A program made the position numbers and the translations under genes. Shown piece by piece: positions 1 to 6,951 of a DNA stretch of 8,665 nucleotides (the stretch's first letter is position 1; each line of letters opens with the position of its first letter). The notes beneath the pieces are model-generated. The model had not been told where the DNA came from, did not search any database, and saw only the letters and a list, made by a program, of their open reading frames with translations. This stretch comes from an uncultured Ruminococcus sp. (lineage in GTDB: Bacteria; Bacillota_A; Clostridia; RUG12999). Where the stretch lies: positions 1-8,665 of the forward strand of contig CACZTG010000119.1 of NCBI GenBank assembly GCA_902783995.1. Reading direction: 5' to 3'.

Positions 1-1416
1 TATATTTCATTTGAAGTTATTGATACTAAACTCAAAGAGGGAAAAGACTACAGATTCAGCGTATGGTATAATACGGGAAGCAGTAACCCGGGTGCAAGTT
101 CTTTTGATTTTGTAGGAAGAACAACCGGTGGTGCTACGCCCGTCCTGTCTTCCAAGACCTTGATTTCGGACGGCGAATGGCATGAATGGGTATGTTACTT
201 TAATACGAGCGGCAGTAACACTGTCTTTGCCGGGGACACTTTCAGATTCTTCTATATAAGATGTATGGGAAGCTTCAGCGGAACACTTTATTTTGACGAT
301 ATTTCTTTGACGGAAGCACCGTCGGAGGAAGTAAGCTGCACAGAAAGCTATCTCGGTGACGTTATACTCGGCGAACCTATGACGGTTTCGTTTACAGGTC
401 CGATAAGCGGGGTTAATCTTCCGACAAGCGCGCTTGTTGACGGAGAAACTCTTGTAGATATACAGGCAGAAAAAGTAAGCGATAACAGCCTGTCTGTAAT
501 AATTACCTCGCCGCTTGATGAGGATATGCACAATATAAGTTTTACGGTTAAGGATTTCTGGGGCAGAGATGTAAGCGTTGATTTCGAATTTGATTTACAT
601 TACGGAAACCTTGTCAACCCCTTAACTGCTGCCTGTGAAAGCAGTAATGCGCTTACAACGTTCAACACATATAAGGTAGGCGATTTGACAAGGGCGTTGG
701 ATTACACAAATTATCACGGAGGAACAGGCTCCGTTAAGGTAAGCGTAAACTCGGCGAACTTATCATACGTAAGCTTTAAACCGCTTGCAAGTCTTGTTGA
801 GGGACAGAAGTATTACTTCAGCATCTGGTATTACGATACGGCAAGCGAAACGCCTTCCGAATTGTTCCATTTACGCGGAAGGACAAACGCTAACGGCGCT
901 ATAATGATGCACAGCACCGCCAAGAGCGTTGAAACCGGCGGCTGGAAAAAGTACGAAACCACCTTTGTTGCGGACGCAAACCTTGCAAACAACCTGAACT
1001 ATATGTACTTTACAATCGATAATGTATTAACAGCCGGAAACAGAGATATTTATTTCGACGATTTGTTTATGTGCAAGGTTGAGCCTCAGTCAATTACCGC
1101 GGACGTATATGACAGCTCGGATAATGTGATTTCCGCATGGACGACGGGAGCGCTTAAAGCCAAGGTTGAGCTTACAAACAACAGCCTTGCGGGAGATAAA
1201 TATAAGGGCGTGATTGTGTTTGCAAATTACAGCGGTACAGGCGCAAACAAAAAACTTGTAAGCGTTGATATTCAGAAATTTAATGAAACCGTAGCAGCAA
1301 AGACCACGGTTACAAAGATTGCTGAGCTTAACGTAAGTCAGGGTAATGAATTAAAGGTATTTGTGCTTGATTCGCTTGAAAGCGGCAAGCCTTTGATTCC
1401 GGCTGTTACAAAATAA
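1..1416 (+). CDS. Secreted multi-module carbohydrate-binding-type protein, 5' end missing
   Basis: The frame is open from base 1 to the TAA at 1414-1416, so the gene starts outside the window and 471 residues are visible. No signal peptide or catalytic domain can be seen in this part. Counting from the first codon, residues 1 to about 101 are the end of a beta-sandwich module closing with LYFDDISL, typical of CBM4/9/22-like folds. Residues about 104-198 look like an Ig-like domain of the SbsA/Big_5 type. Residues about 203-358 are a second, complete binding module that opens with AACESS, contains YYFSIWYYD and closes with IYFDDLFM. Residues about 361-471 form a C-terminal module of unknown function that recurs in the next gene. 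The likely role is extracellular binding of a polysaccharide. The missing N-terminal part could carry an enzyme domain or a wall anchor, so calling it non-catalytic applies only to what is visible. A strong hairpin follows the stop codon. Confidence 0.85.
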   Translation, partial: YISFEVIDTKLKEGKDYRFSVWYNTGSSNPGASSFDFVGRTTGGATPVLSSKTLISDGEWHEWVCYFNTSGSNTVFAGDTFRFFYIRCMGSFSGTLYFDDISLTEAPSEEVSCTESYLGDVILGEPMTVSFTGPISGVNLPTSALVDGETLVDIQAEKVSDNSLSVIITSPLDEDMHNISFTVKDFWGRDVSVDFEFDLHYGNLVNPLTAACESSNALTTFNTYKVGDLTRALDYTNYHGGTGSVKVSVNSANLSYVSFKPLASLVEGQKYYFSIWYYDTASETPSELFHLRGRTNANGAIMMHSTAKSVETGGWKKYETTFVADANLANNLNYMYFTIDNVLTAGNRDIYFDDLFMCKVEPQSITADVYDSSDNVISAWTTGALKAKVELTNNSLAGDKYKGVIVFANYSGTGANKKLVSVDIQKFNETVAAKTTVTKIAELNVSQGNELKVFVLDSLESGKPLIPAVTK

Positions 1417-1446
1417 GCAGCAAAAGTTAAATAAACATAAATCTTA

Positions 1447-1492
1447 AACAGGCTGCGGCAAATTGTTCTGATTTGCCGCAGCCTGTTCCTTT
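1447..1492 (+). terminator. Intrinsic transcription terminator after the first gene
   Basis: The arm AACAGGCTGCGGCAAAT (1447-1463) is the exact reverse complement of ATTTGCCGCAGCCTGTT (1471-1487). This gives a 17-bp perfect stem with a 7-nt loop (1464-1470). The downstream tract, CCTTTGT, is only modestly T-rich, so termination may be incomplete. The hairpin lies 30 nt after the stop codon and upstream of the promoter for the next operon, which is where a terminator is expected. Confidence 0.8.
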
Positions 1493-1533
1493 GTAATATA
1501 TGAGCTTTGTTAAAAAAATGTGAATTTTTGTTA

Positions 1534-1562
1534 TTGCATATTCGGACAATTTGTGATAAAAT
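1534..1562 (+). promoter_or_regulatory. Predicted sigma-A-type promoter with extended -10, driving the 1606-8665 operon
   Basis: A weak -35 TTGCAT (1534-1539) is followed by a 17-nt spacer and a -10 TAAAAT (1557-1562). The -10 is preceded by TG one base upstream (1554-1555), the extended -10 arrangement that compensates for a poor -35. Transcription would begin near 1569 and leave a leader of about 35-40 nt before the ATG at 1606. The hairpin upstream and the close spacing of the genes downstream fit an operon promoter here. No clear operator repeat was seen. Confidence 0.5.
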
Positions 1563-1591
1563 GAAAAAGAAGGTATTTTATTATAATATAG

Positions 1592-1597
1592 AAGGAG
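1592..1597 (+). promoter_or_regulatory. Ribosome binding site fixing the start at 1606
   Basis: AAGGAG lies 8 nt before the ATG at 1606. The in-frame ATG at 1561 and TTG at 1507 have no Shine-Dalgarno sequence, and the 1561 ATG overlaps the predicted -10 box. Only the 1606 start places a standard signal peptide at the N terminus. Confidence 0.85.
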
Positions 1598-1605
1598 AAG
1601 AAAAA

Positions 1606-3333
1606 ATGTCAAAGAAGACAGTTGTTTTAAAAAGAAGCTTAAGCCTGCTGACAGCTTGTATTTTTCTTGCGGTTGCAACCGTTACGGTTACTGCCGCGGA
1701 CGTAAATTTGCTTGACCCGGGCGATGCCGCGTGTGAGACGCTTGATAATTTTAGTGTTAATACTTATAACATTATTGAGAGAGAAATTGACAGCACCTTT
1801 TATCGCAGCGGTACAGGTTCGCTTAAATTGAAGGTGCCGAATAACGGTGACAACGGTCAGGCAAACGGTTCATATCAGACTTATGTCGGCTTTAAACCTA
1901 CCGAAAATATAATTGAAGGCGAGGAATATACCTTCAGTATATGGTATTATAATCCCGAAAATATAACCGGCAGAATGTTTCTGCGTTTCACAAGCATAAC
2001 CGGAAACAGTATTTCCAACTGGGTTACGGGTACTGCTTTTGATTCGGGTAGTGTAATGTCCGGCGACGGCTGGAATAAATATGAGTTTGTTTTTACGGGT
2101 ACGGAGAAGCTTGCGACCGACCTTAAATATTTTTACATAACAACGGAGTCGGGTCAGGGAAAGCATTTGTATTTTGATGATGCAATGCTTAAAAAAAGAG
2201 ACCCTGCGGACGATTATAAGGCTATGGTTGACGAGGAAGTTGCCGCCTGTGAGAGTGATGCCGCACTGTCTTCTTTCAATACAAACAACGTAAATCTTGA
2301 GAAAGAGTACAGGGAGATAAGCAGTGAGTATGCTCATACAGGAAAAGGTTCGCTTAAAATAACAATACCGGGCAATTACAAAACCTTTGTCGGAGTAAGT
2401 CCCGTTATACCGATTAAGGAAGGCAGAAAATATTATTTTTCGGCATGGTATTATAATCCGGAAAAATTGACGGGAAAATTATTTTTACGTTATGTTACCA
2501 AGTCGAATGAAATGGCGGGACTATGGATAACCGGTACAGCCTACGATTCGGGAGCGGCTTTATCCTCCGGAGGCTGGCACAAGTATGAGTTTACCTTTAC
2601 GGCTGCCGAGCCGTTTGCGTCAAGTGTTAAGTATGTTTATATTACCGCCGAACCGAATGAAGGTACACTTTATTTTGACGACCTTAATTTAAGGTTAATT
2701 CCTGATGAAGCCGCGTCATTAAAGGCCATTAAGCCTGAGACAGGCAGTTCGGGCGTAAAGCTTAGTGAGGAAATTCGTCTTGAATTTACATCTGAAGTTG
2801 ATAAAACCGATGTTGATGCCGAGTATTTTCTTAACGGCGAACAACAGGAAAAGGGCTCTCTTTCGTATGAGCTTGACGGCAACGACTTGCTTATAAAGCC
2901 AAGCGGCGGTATTTTGCCTAAGTCGCAGTATAAAATAATAATAAACCGCGTAAATGACGTTTGCGGCAGAACGGTTCTGGAAAATCGGGAAATTGAATTT
3001 ACTACCTCCGATAAGGTTGATTTCGGAGTGAAATTATACGATGAAAATGACGCGGAAATTCAAAGTGTAAAACAGGGAACATTAAAAGCCGAAATTGACC
3101 TTAAAAACAATATGAGCGGCAACACCGGCTGTGTTGCGGTAATTATGGTTTGCGAGGGTGAAAGAGTAAAGAAGGTTTATTTTACTTCCGCAATTAATCT
3201 TGCTACGGATGAGCAAAGGACGGAGTTTTTAACTGTTGACGTTCCGAATGACAGCTGTTATTTAAAGGCTTTCCTTTGGTCGGACGCAACCGGAAACCTG
3301 AGAGCTTTGGCCAATAATATAGAGCTCAGGTAG
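1606..3333 (+). CDS. Secreted non-catalytic protein: two carbohydrate-binding-type modules, Ig-like domain, C-terminal module
   Basis: This 575-residue protein starts at the ATG served by AAGGAG. The N terminus MSKKTVVLKR, then a hydrophobic stretch ending VTVTAAD, is a Sec signal peptide likely cut near residue 30. Two tandem beta-sandwich modules follow (about 33-197 and 208-365). Each opens with an AACE motif, carries a W-YYNPE segment and closes with LYFDD (188-192 and 355-359), as in CBM4/9/22-like folds. Residues about 368-468 are an Ig-like domain of the SbsA/Big_5 type (for example the segment beginning VKLSEEIRLEF). Residues about 470-575 match the C-terminal module of the preceding gene (shared pattern GxLKAxxxLxNN and a final LKxF). 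No catalytic domain, membrane anchor, LPXTG, dockerin or SLH motif is present. The inferred role is extracellular binding of polysaccharide alongside the enzyme encoded 23 nt downstream. The stop is a tandem TAG-TAA. Ligand specificity cannot be read from the sequence. Confidence 0.88.
   Translation: MSKKTVVLKRSLSLLTACIFLAVATVTVTAADVNLLDPGDAACETLDNFSVNTYNIIEREIDSTFYRSGTGSLKLKVPNNGDNGQANGSYQTYVGFKPTENIIEGEEYTFSIWYYNPENITGRMFLRFTSITGNSISNWVTGTAFDSGSVMSGDGWNKYEFVFTGTEKLATDLKYFYITTESGQGKHLYFDDAMLKKRDPADDYKAMVDEEVAACESDAALSSFNTNNVNLEKEYREISSEYAHTGKGSLKITIPGNYKTFVGVSPVIPIKEGRKYYFSAWYYNPEKLTGKLFLRYVTKSNEMAGLWITGTAYDSGAALSSGGWHKYEFTFTAAEPFASSVKYVYITAEPNEGTLYFDDLNLRLIPDEAASLKAIKPETGSSGVKLSEEIRLEFTSEVDKTDVDAEYFLNGEQQEKGSLSYELDGNDLLIKPSGGILPKSQYKIIINRVNDVCGRTVLENREIEFTTSDKVDFGVKLYDENDAEIQSVKQGTLKAEIDLKNNMSGNTGCVAVIMVCEGERVKKVYFTSAINLATDEQRTEFLTVDVPNDSCYLKAFLWSDATGNLRALANNIELR
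1702..2700 (+). repeat. Tandem pair of homologous binding modules within the 1606-3333 gene
   Basis: The two protein modules (about 1702-2196 and 2227-2700) align along their length. Shared elements are AACE, GSLK, FVG or YVGF, the WYYNPE-TG block, an F-LR segment, WVTGTAFDSG versus WITGTAYDSG, GGW or DGW before KYEF, and the closing LYFDD. At the DNA level an identical 15-mer, ATGGTATTATAATCC, occurs at 1941-1955 and 2445-2459. Otherwise the copies have diverged, so the duplication is not recent. Confidence 0.8.
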
Positions 3334-3356
3334 TAAAAAAGAAAGAGGTTTATGTA

Positions 3357-6300
3357 ATGACAAAAAAGTTTTTGTGTATAAGCATAGTTCTTCAGATGGT
3401 TTTAACGGTTGTGACGGCCGTTATGCCGTCATTTGCAAAAGAAAACGAAAATACGGTTTATTATACCGATGTTTTTGAAGGCGAAGCCACATATCTGATT
3501 GAGGACGCGTTTAAAGGCGCCGGTTCGCAGATACCGGATTCAAAAGCAAGACCCTCAAGCTGGGATGTTGATTACAGGGGAGGAACACTCAGCAAGGCGA
3601 CGGCAGGTCTTTTTATGTTTGATACGAGCGAGACCGAAGCAGTCAGTATGGAAAGAAAAATTCTTCCCCATAAAGAAGGCAAAATTACTTTCGAGAGTAC
3701 ATTTAATATTCTTGCCTTTGTAAAATCCGGCTTTACTTATGAGCTGAGAGGCGGCGGTAAAGTTGCCGCAAGCTTTGTGACGGACGGTAACTCACTTTGC
3801 CTTTTACAGCCGGGAGATAAAAAGATTACACTCGGAAAATGCCTTCCTAATGTTGATTACGGCATAAGAGCAACACTTGATTTTGATAAAAAGAATATTA
3901 CTGTTTATTTAAACGGAAAAAAGTGCGGTGAGTATAAATTTACAGACAACTGCACCGTTTTGGAAGAAGTTTTTATTACAACGCCAAAAGAGGAAACCAT
4001 AGACGTTAACATCAAGTTCGTAAATATGTACATAAACTATCTTGTTAATGACCGTTTCCTTACAACACCCGAAAATGTTATTCCGGAATATTGGAAGCTT
4101 GAAGCGCTTGATGAAAGCTCTTCGTTTGTTTCGGAAGTAAAATCGGAATCATCCGACGATAAGAATTCGTTTAAAATTGTCGATTCCACCGTTATTGACA
4201 AAGCAATTATGAAAAGCAGCTTTGAGCCGCAGACGGGAAAGGTTGTCGGAGAAGCCAAGATATTTATTGCGCCGCAGTCCCAAAACGTAAGCTTTGGATT
4301 TAATTCGGGAGATAAAACGGCTGTTAAAATATTTGCGAAAAGAAACAGCTTTTATACGACAAAGAATGAGCTTGTTTATAAAGATTATCTTGATGATTTC
4401 TGGTACACAGTAAAAATCATTGCCGATGCTCAGAAAAAGACGGCAGATATTTATCTGAATTATAAATTAAAGCTTAAAGATGTACCGTTTGAAACAGACG
4501 TATCATCAATAGACAGCATTTCAATAGAAACAGGCGTATCTCAAAAGGCAGTGGTTTGTTTTGACGATATTTTTGTTTACAGAAAGGTTGACAAGCCCGC
4601 AGACTATGTGCCTGAGCCAAAGCCGGTAAAGTCAGAAGGCAATAACATTGCCATGATGATGTATTCGATGTGGCGTGAAGGTAATCATTACGGCTGGGAC
4701 AGAATAAGCCCCTACGCGAACAGAAAACCTTATATGGGATATTACACAGAAGGAAGCACAGAGGTTGCCGACTGGGAAATCAAGTGGCTTGTCGAACACG
4801 GTTTTGATTATCAGGTATATCCCTGGTGCCGTCAGGAAAACAACCTTAATCAACCTGTAAAGCTTACCGCAAGAATCAATGCGCTCAACGACGGCTATTT
4901 GAATGCTGAATACAGCGACAAAATGAAATTCGCGTTACTGTTTTCATATATGTACACAAATACAATAGGCGGCTCGGAGGATTTCAGAAAGCACATTGTG
5001 CCTTTCTGGATAGAGTATTATTTTAAAGACCCGAGATATATGATTGTCGATAATAAACCTATCGTTTATATTTACACATGGGAAAACTTAAATAATGTAT
5101 TCGGAGGTTTTGACGGAGTTAAGGCAGAGTTTGAATATGTAAACGAGGAATGTAAAAAGCTTGGCTTTGACGGAGTGCAGTTTGTCGGTGATAACTCCTT
5201 AAGACCCGGAGAATGGGATAAGCTTGGCGCTTACATTTACAATTATGGCTGGCAGCATAAAGCCTCCTCGCTCGGTACCATGAAAAAATCCCTGAGCTCA
5301 CAGTTTGACGGCGGCAGATATGACGTTGTCGCAAGTATTCCGATGGGCTGGGATAACGAGCCGTGGATAACGGGTACGACGGGCTCGTTTGCAGAACCCG
5401 AAACAACGAAAGCGCTTTCGCAGTTTGTGAAGGATAAGTTCAGTCAAATGGAGGCGGAGGGAAGAAAGCCGACAAGAAATATCATTTATACCTGCTGGAA
5501 CGAGTATGGTGAGGGACATTTCTACTGCCCGTCCGAGGCGCACGGCTTTGACTACCTTAATGCTGTAAGAGAAGTGTTTACGGACGCAGGAGTAAAAAAA
5601 GATGAAGAAGTGCCTACGCCGCGCGCGCTTGCAAGACTTCAGGTGCTTTATCCTCCGAACCGTACAGCGCTTAAAATGCTGAACGACCCGCCCAAAATGC
5701 CGTCCGAGGATGATGTTTATGTTCTTAAAGGCTGGTATTTTGATAAGCCGGAGGATTTTGCCGAGTGGACAATATATAAGGAAATTGAGTATATTAAGCA
5801 GGAGGACGGAAAGCTTGTCGGTCATTCAAACAACAACGACCCCCGTATCGCAAACGAAAACATAGAAATAGACCTTACGAATGTTGTGGGTATAAGGTCT
5901 AACTGCTGGGTTGACGGCGGAGGAAGTGCGATGTTTATTTACAGAACGGATTCCGACCCTGTATATGGGCAGGGCAAACGTTTTGACGTTGTGCTTACAT
6001 CCGATGAATATAAGGATTATTTTGCTCCTCCTCTCGACAAGAGTAAGCTTAAAGGAAAGATGACAGGTCTTTTCTTTGACCCGGACGATTTCCTGTTTTT
6101 GAATTTCGGAGATTTCGGTCTTAAATATATCGAAATTCTGGCAGCAAAAAATCCGGTGCCGTCATATTATCTGAACGGCAGTCTGATAAATGATATATGC
6201 GAGCCTAAAAGGGTGAATGATATAATTTTTGTGTCAGGCTACAGAACTTTTGAAAATCAGGGCGCACGAACAAAATGGGATAATGCGGCTCAGACATTTC

Positions 6301-6920
6301 TTATAGAAAAGGACGGCAAAACGCTTGTCTTTGAAAACGGCAGCGATAAGGTTCTTGTTAACGGAGCCGTAAAGAATATTGATTCTCCGGCATTCCACGA
6401 AGACGGTCATTTCTTTGTTCCTCTTTATTTCGTGTGCGATGAGCTTGGAATTGAAGTTTCAACAGAAAAACCGGTTAAGCCCGAAAGAGAGCAGCACGAT
6501 AAATTTACATGGGAATTTGATGAGGACGGTAATCTGGACGGATGGATAGCCGGCAATATCGGCTACAAGGCTGTTAAAAACAACGAGCTTTGTATAAAGG
6601 GAATAAATAACGACCCGCTCATAAATTCTCCGAAAATCGAGCTTGACCCGACTGAATATAAGTACGTAAAGGTACGTATGAAAAACACAACGGGTAAGTC
6701 AAGGGCGCAGATATTCTTTATTACCGATACCGATTCAACATGGGGTAAGGGAAAGAATGTTGACGCCGATGTTACGGAAACAGAGGATTACACGGAATAT
6801 GTGTTTGATATGACCTCCAATTCCAAGTGGACGGGAACAATCACACAGTTCAGGCTTGATCCGGTCGAAGCACCCGGAACGGTATATATAGATTATATTA
6901 AGGTATTGAAGGATAAATAG
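3357..6920 (+). CDS. Secreted multi-domain glycoside hydrolase, GH99/WbsX-like catalytic domain
   Basis: The protein has 1187 residues, with AGAGG 8 nt before the ATG. A signal peptide ends near VMPSFA (cut about residue 27). Residues about 30-230 and 240-415 are two concanavalin-like/LamG-like beta-sandwich modules (ITVYLNGK in the first; WYTVKI and FDDIFVY in the second). Residues about 429-745 form a TIM-barrel domain resembling GH99 and Pfam 'WbsX': MGYYTEG, DWEIKWLVEHGFDY, DPRYMIVDNKPIVYIY (558-573), PMGWDNEPW (662-670) and CWNEYGEG. E716 and E719 in NEYGE occupy the spacing of the catalytic Glu pair known from bacterial GH99. Two related beta-sandwich modules (about 786-930 and 1047-1187) flank a copper-amine-oxidase-N-like stalk domain (about 932-1040). 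GH99 enzymes are endo-acting alpha-mannan hydrolases, so an alpha-mannan-like substrate is possible but unproven because this family branch is diverse. It has no obvious wall anchor, and the SLH gene follows 28 nt downstream. Confidence 0.85.
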   Translation: MTKKFLCISIVLQMVLTVVTAVMPSFAKENENTVYYTDVFEGEATYLIEDAFKGAGSQIPDSKARPSSWDVDYRGGTLSKATAGLFMFDTSETEAVSMERKILPHKEGKITFESTFNILAFVKSGFTYELRGGGKVAASFVTDGNSLCLLQPGDKKITLGKCLPNVDYGIRATLDFDKKNITVYLNGKKCGEYKFTDNCTVLEEVFITTPKEETIDVNIKFVNMYINYLVNDRFLTTPENVIPEYWKLEALDESSSFVSEVKSESSDDKNSFKIVDSTVIDKAIMKSSFEPQTGKVVGEAKIFIAPQSQNVSFGFNSGDKTAVKIFAKRNSFYTTKNELVYKDYLDDFWYTVKIIADAQKKTADIYLNYKLKLKDVPFETDVSSIDSISIETGVSQKAVVCFDDIFVYRKVDKPADYVPEPKPVKSEGNNIAMMMYSMWREGNHYGWDRISPYANRKPYMGYYTEGSTEVADWEIKWLVEHGFDYQVYPWCRQENNLNQPVKLTARINALNDGYLNAEYSDKMKFALLFSYMYTNTIGGSEDFRKHIVPFWIEYYFKDPRYMIVDNKPIVYIYTWENLNNVFGGFDGVKAEFEYVNEECKKLGFDGVQFVGDNSLRPGEWDKLGAYIYNYGWQHKASSLGTMKKSLSSQFDGGRYDVVASIPMGWDNEPWITGTTGSFAEPETTKALSQFVKDKFSQMEAEGRKPTRNIIYTCWNEYGEGHFYCPSEAHGFDYLNAVREVFTDAGVKKDEEVPTPRALARLQVLYPPNRTALKMLNDPPKMPSEDDVYVLKGWYFDKPEDFAEWTIYKEIEYIKQEDGKLVGHSNNNDPRIANENIEIDLTNVVGIRSNCWVDGGGSAMFIYRTDSDPVYGQGKRFDVVLTSDEYKDYFAPPLDKSKLKGKMTGLFFDPDDFLFLNFGDFGLKYIEILAAKNPVPSYYLNGSLINDICEPKRVNDIIFVSGYRTFENQGARTKWDNAAQTFLIEKDGKTLVFENGSDKVLVNGAVKNIDSPAFHEDGHFFVPLYFVCDELGIEVSTEKPVKPEREQHDKFTWEFDEDGNLDGWIAGNIGYKAVKNNELCIKGINNDPLINSPKIELDPTEYKYVKVRMKNTTGKSRAQIFFITDTDSTWGKGKNVDADVTETEDYTEYVFDMTSNSKWTGTITQFRLDPVEAPGTVYIDYIKVLKDK
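5712..6917 (+). repeat. Duplicated beta-sandwich module flanking a stalk domain within the enzyme gene
   Basis: Protein residues about 786-930 and 1047-1187 align with each other. Both contain NNDPxI (near 826 and 1084), IEID or IELD shortly after, a TDSDPVYGQGK versus TDTDSTWGKGK segment, and a closing YIEIL or YIKVL. Between them lies one copper-amine-oxidase-N-like domain (about 932-1040), recognised by the GARTKWDNAAQTF segment, VLVNGAVKNID and HFFVPLYFVCDELGIEV. The arrangement suggests that a module was duplicated with the stalk domain between the copies. Confidence 0.65.
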
Positions 6921-6928
6921 TATTTTTT

Positions 6929-6951
6929 GAAAGGTTGGTGCAAAATCGGTG
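6929..6951 (+). promoter_or_regulatory. Weak, widely spaced ribosome binding site and GTG start of the SLH gene
   Basis: GAAAGG (6929-6934) is the best Shine-Dalgarno candidate, but it lies 14 nt before the GTG at 6949-6951; GG at 6937-6938 is closer but very short. The GTG gives an ideal signal peptide start (MKKLLALLLV), and no other in-frame start lies between the previous stop and this point. The weak site and GTG codon predict lower translation than for the neighbouring genes. Confidence 0.55.

Noticed and set aside
160..1416. A TTG-initiated gene beginning at 160
   Set aside because: The same frame is open back to base 1 and encodes the rest of the beta-sandwich module, so the gene is truncated by the window edge and does not start here.
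1582..1587. Perfect TATAAT as the -10 box
   Set aside because: The position 17 nt upstream (1559-1564, AAATGA) is no -35, and transcription would start at or just before the ribosome binding site. It remains a minor alternative to the extended -10 at 1557.
1507..1605. N-terminal extension of the second gene from TTG 1507 or ATG 1561
   Set aside because: Neither start has a Shine-Dalgarno sequence, the stretch overlaps the predicted promoter, and it would bury the signal peptide.
5298..5825. Minus-strand open frames such as this one, and others at 7-531 and 1870-2337
   Set aside because: They lie wholly inside well-supported plus-strand genes, lack ribosome binding sites and known motifs, and are composition shadows.
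6180..6470. A true copper amine oxidase activity in the enzyme gene
   Set aside because: Only the N-terminal-type stalk domain is present; the catalytic oxidase domain is absent, and this stalk occurs widely in Firmicute surface proteins.
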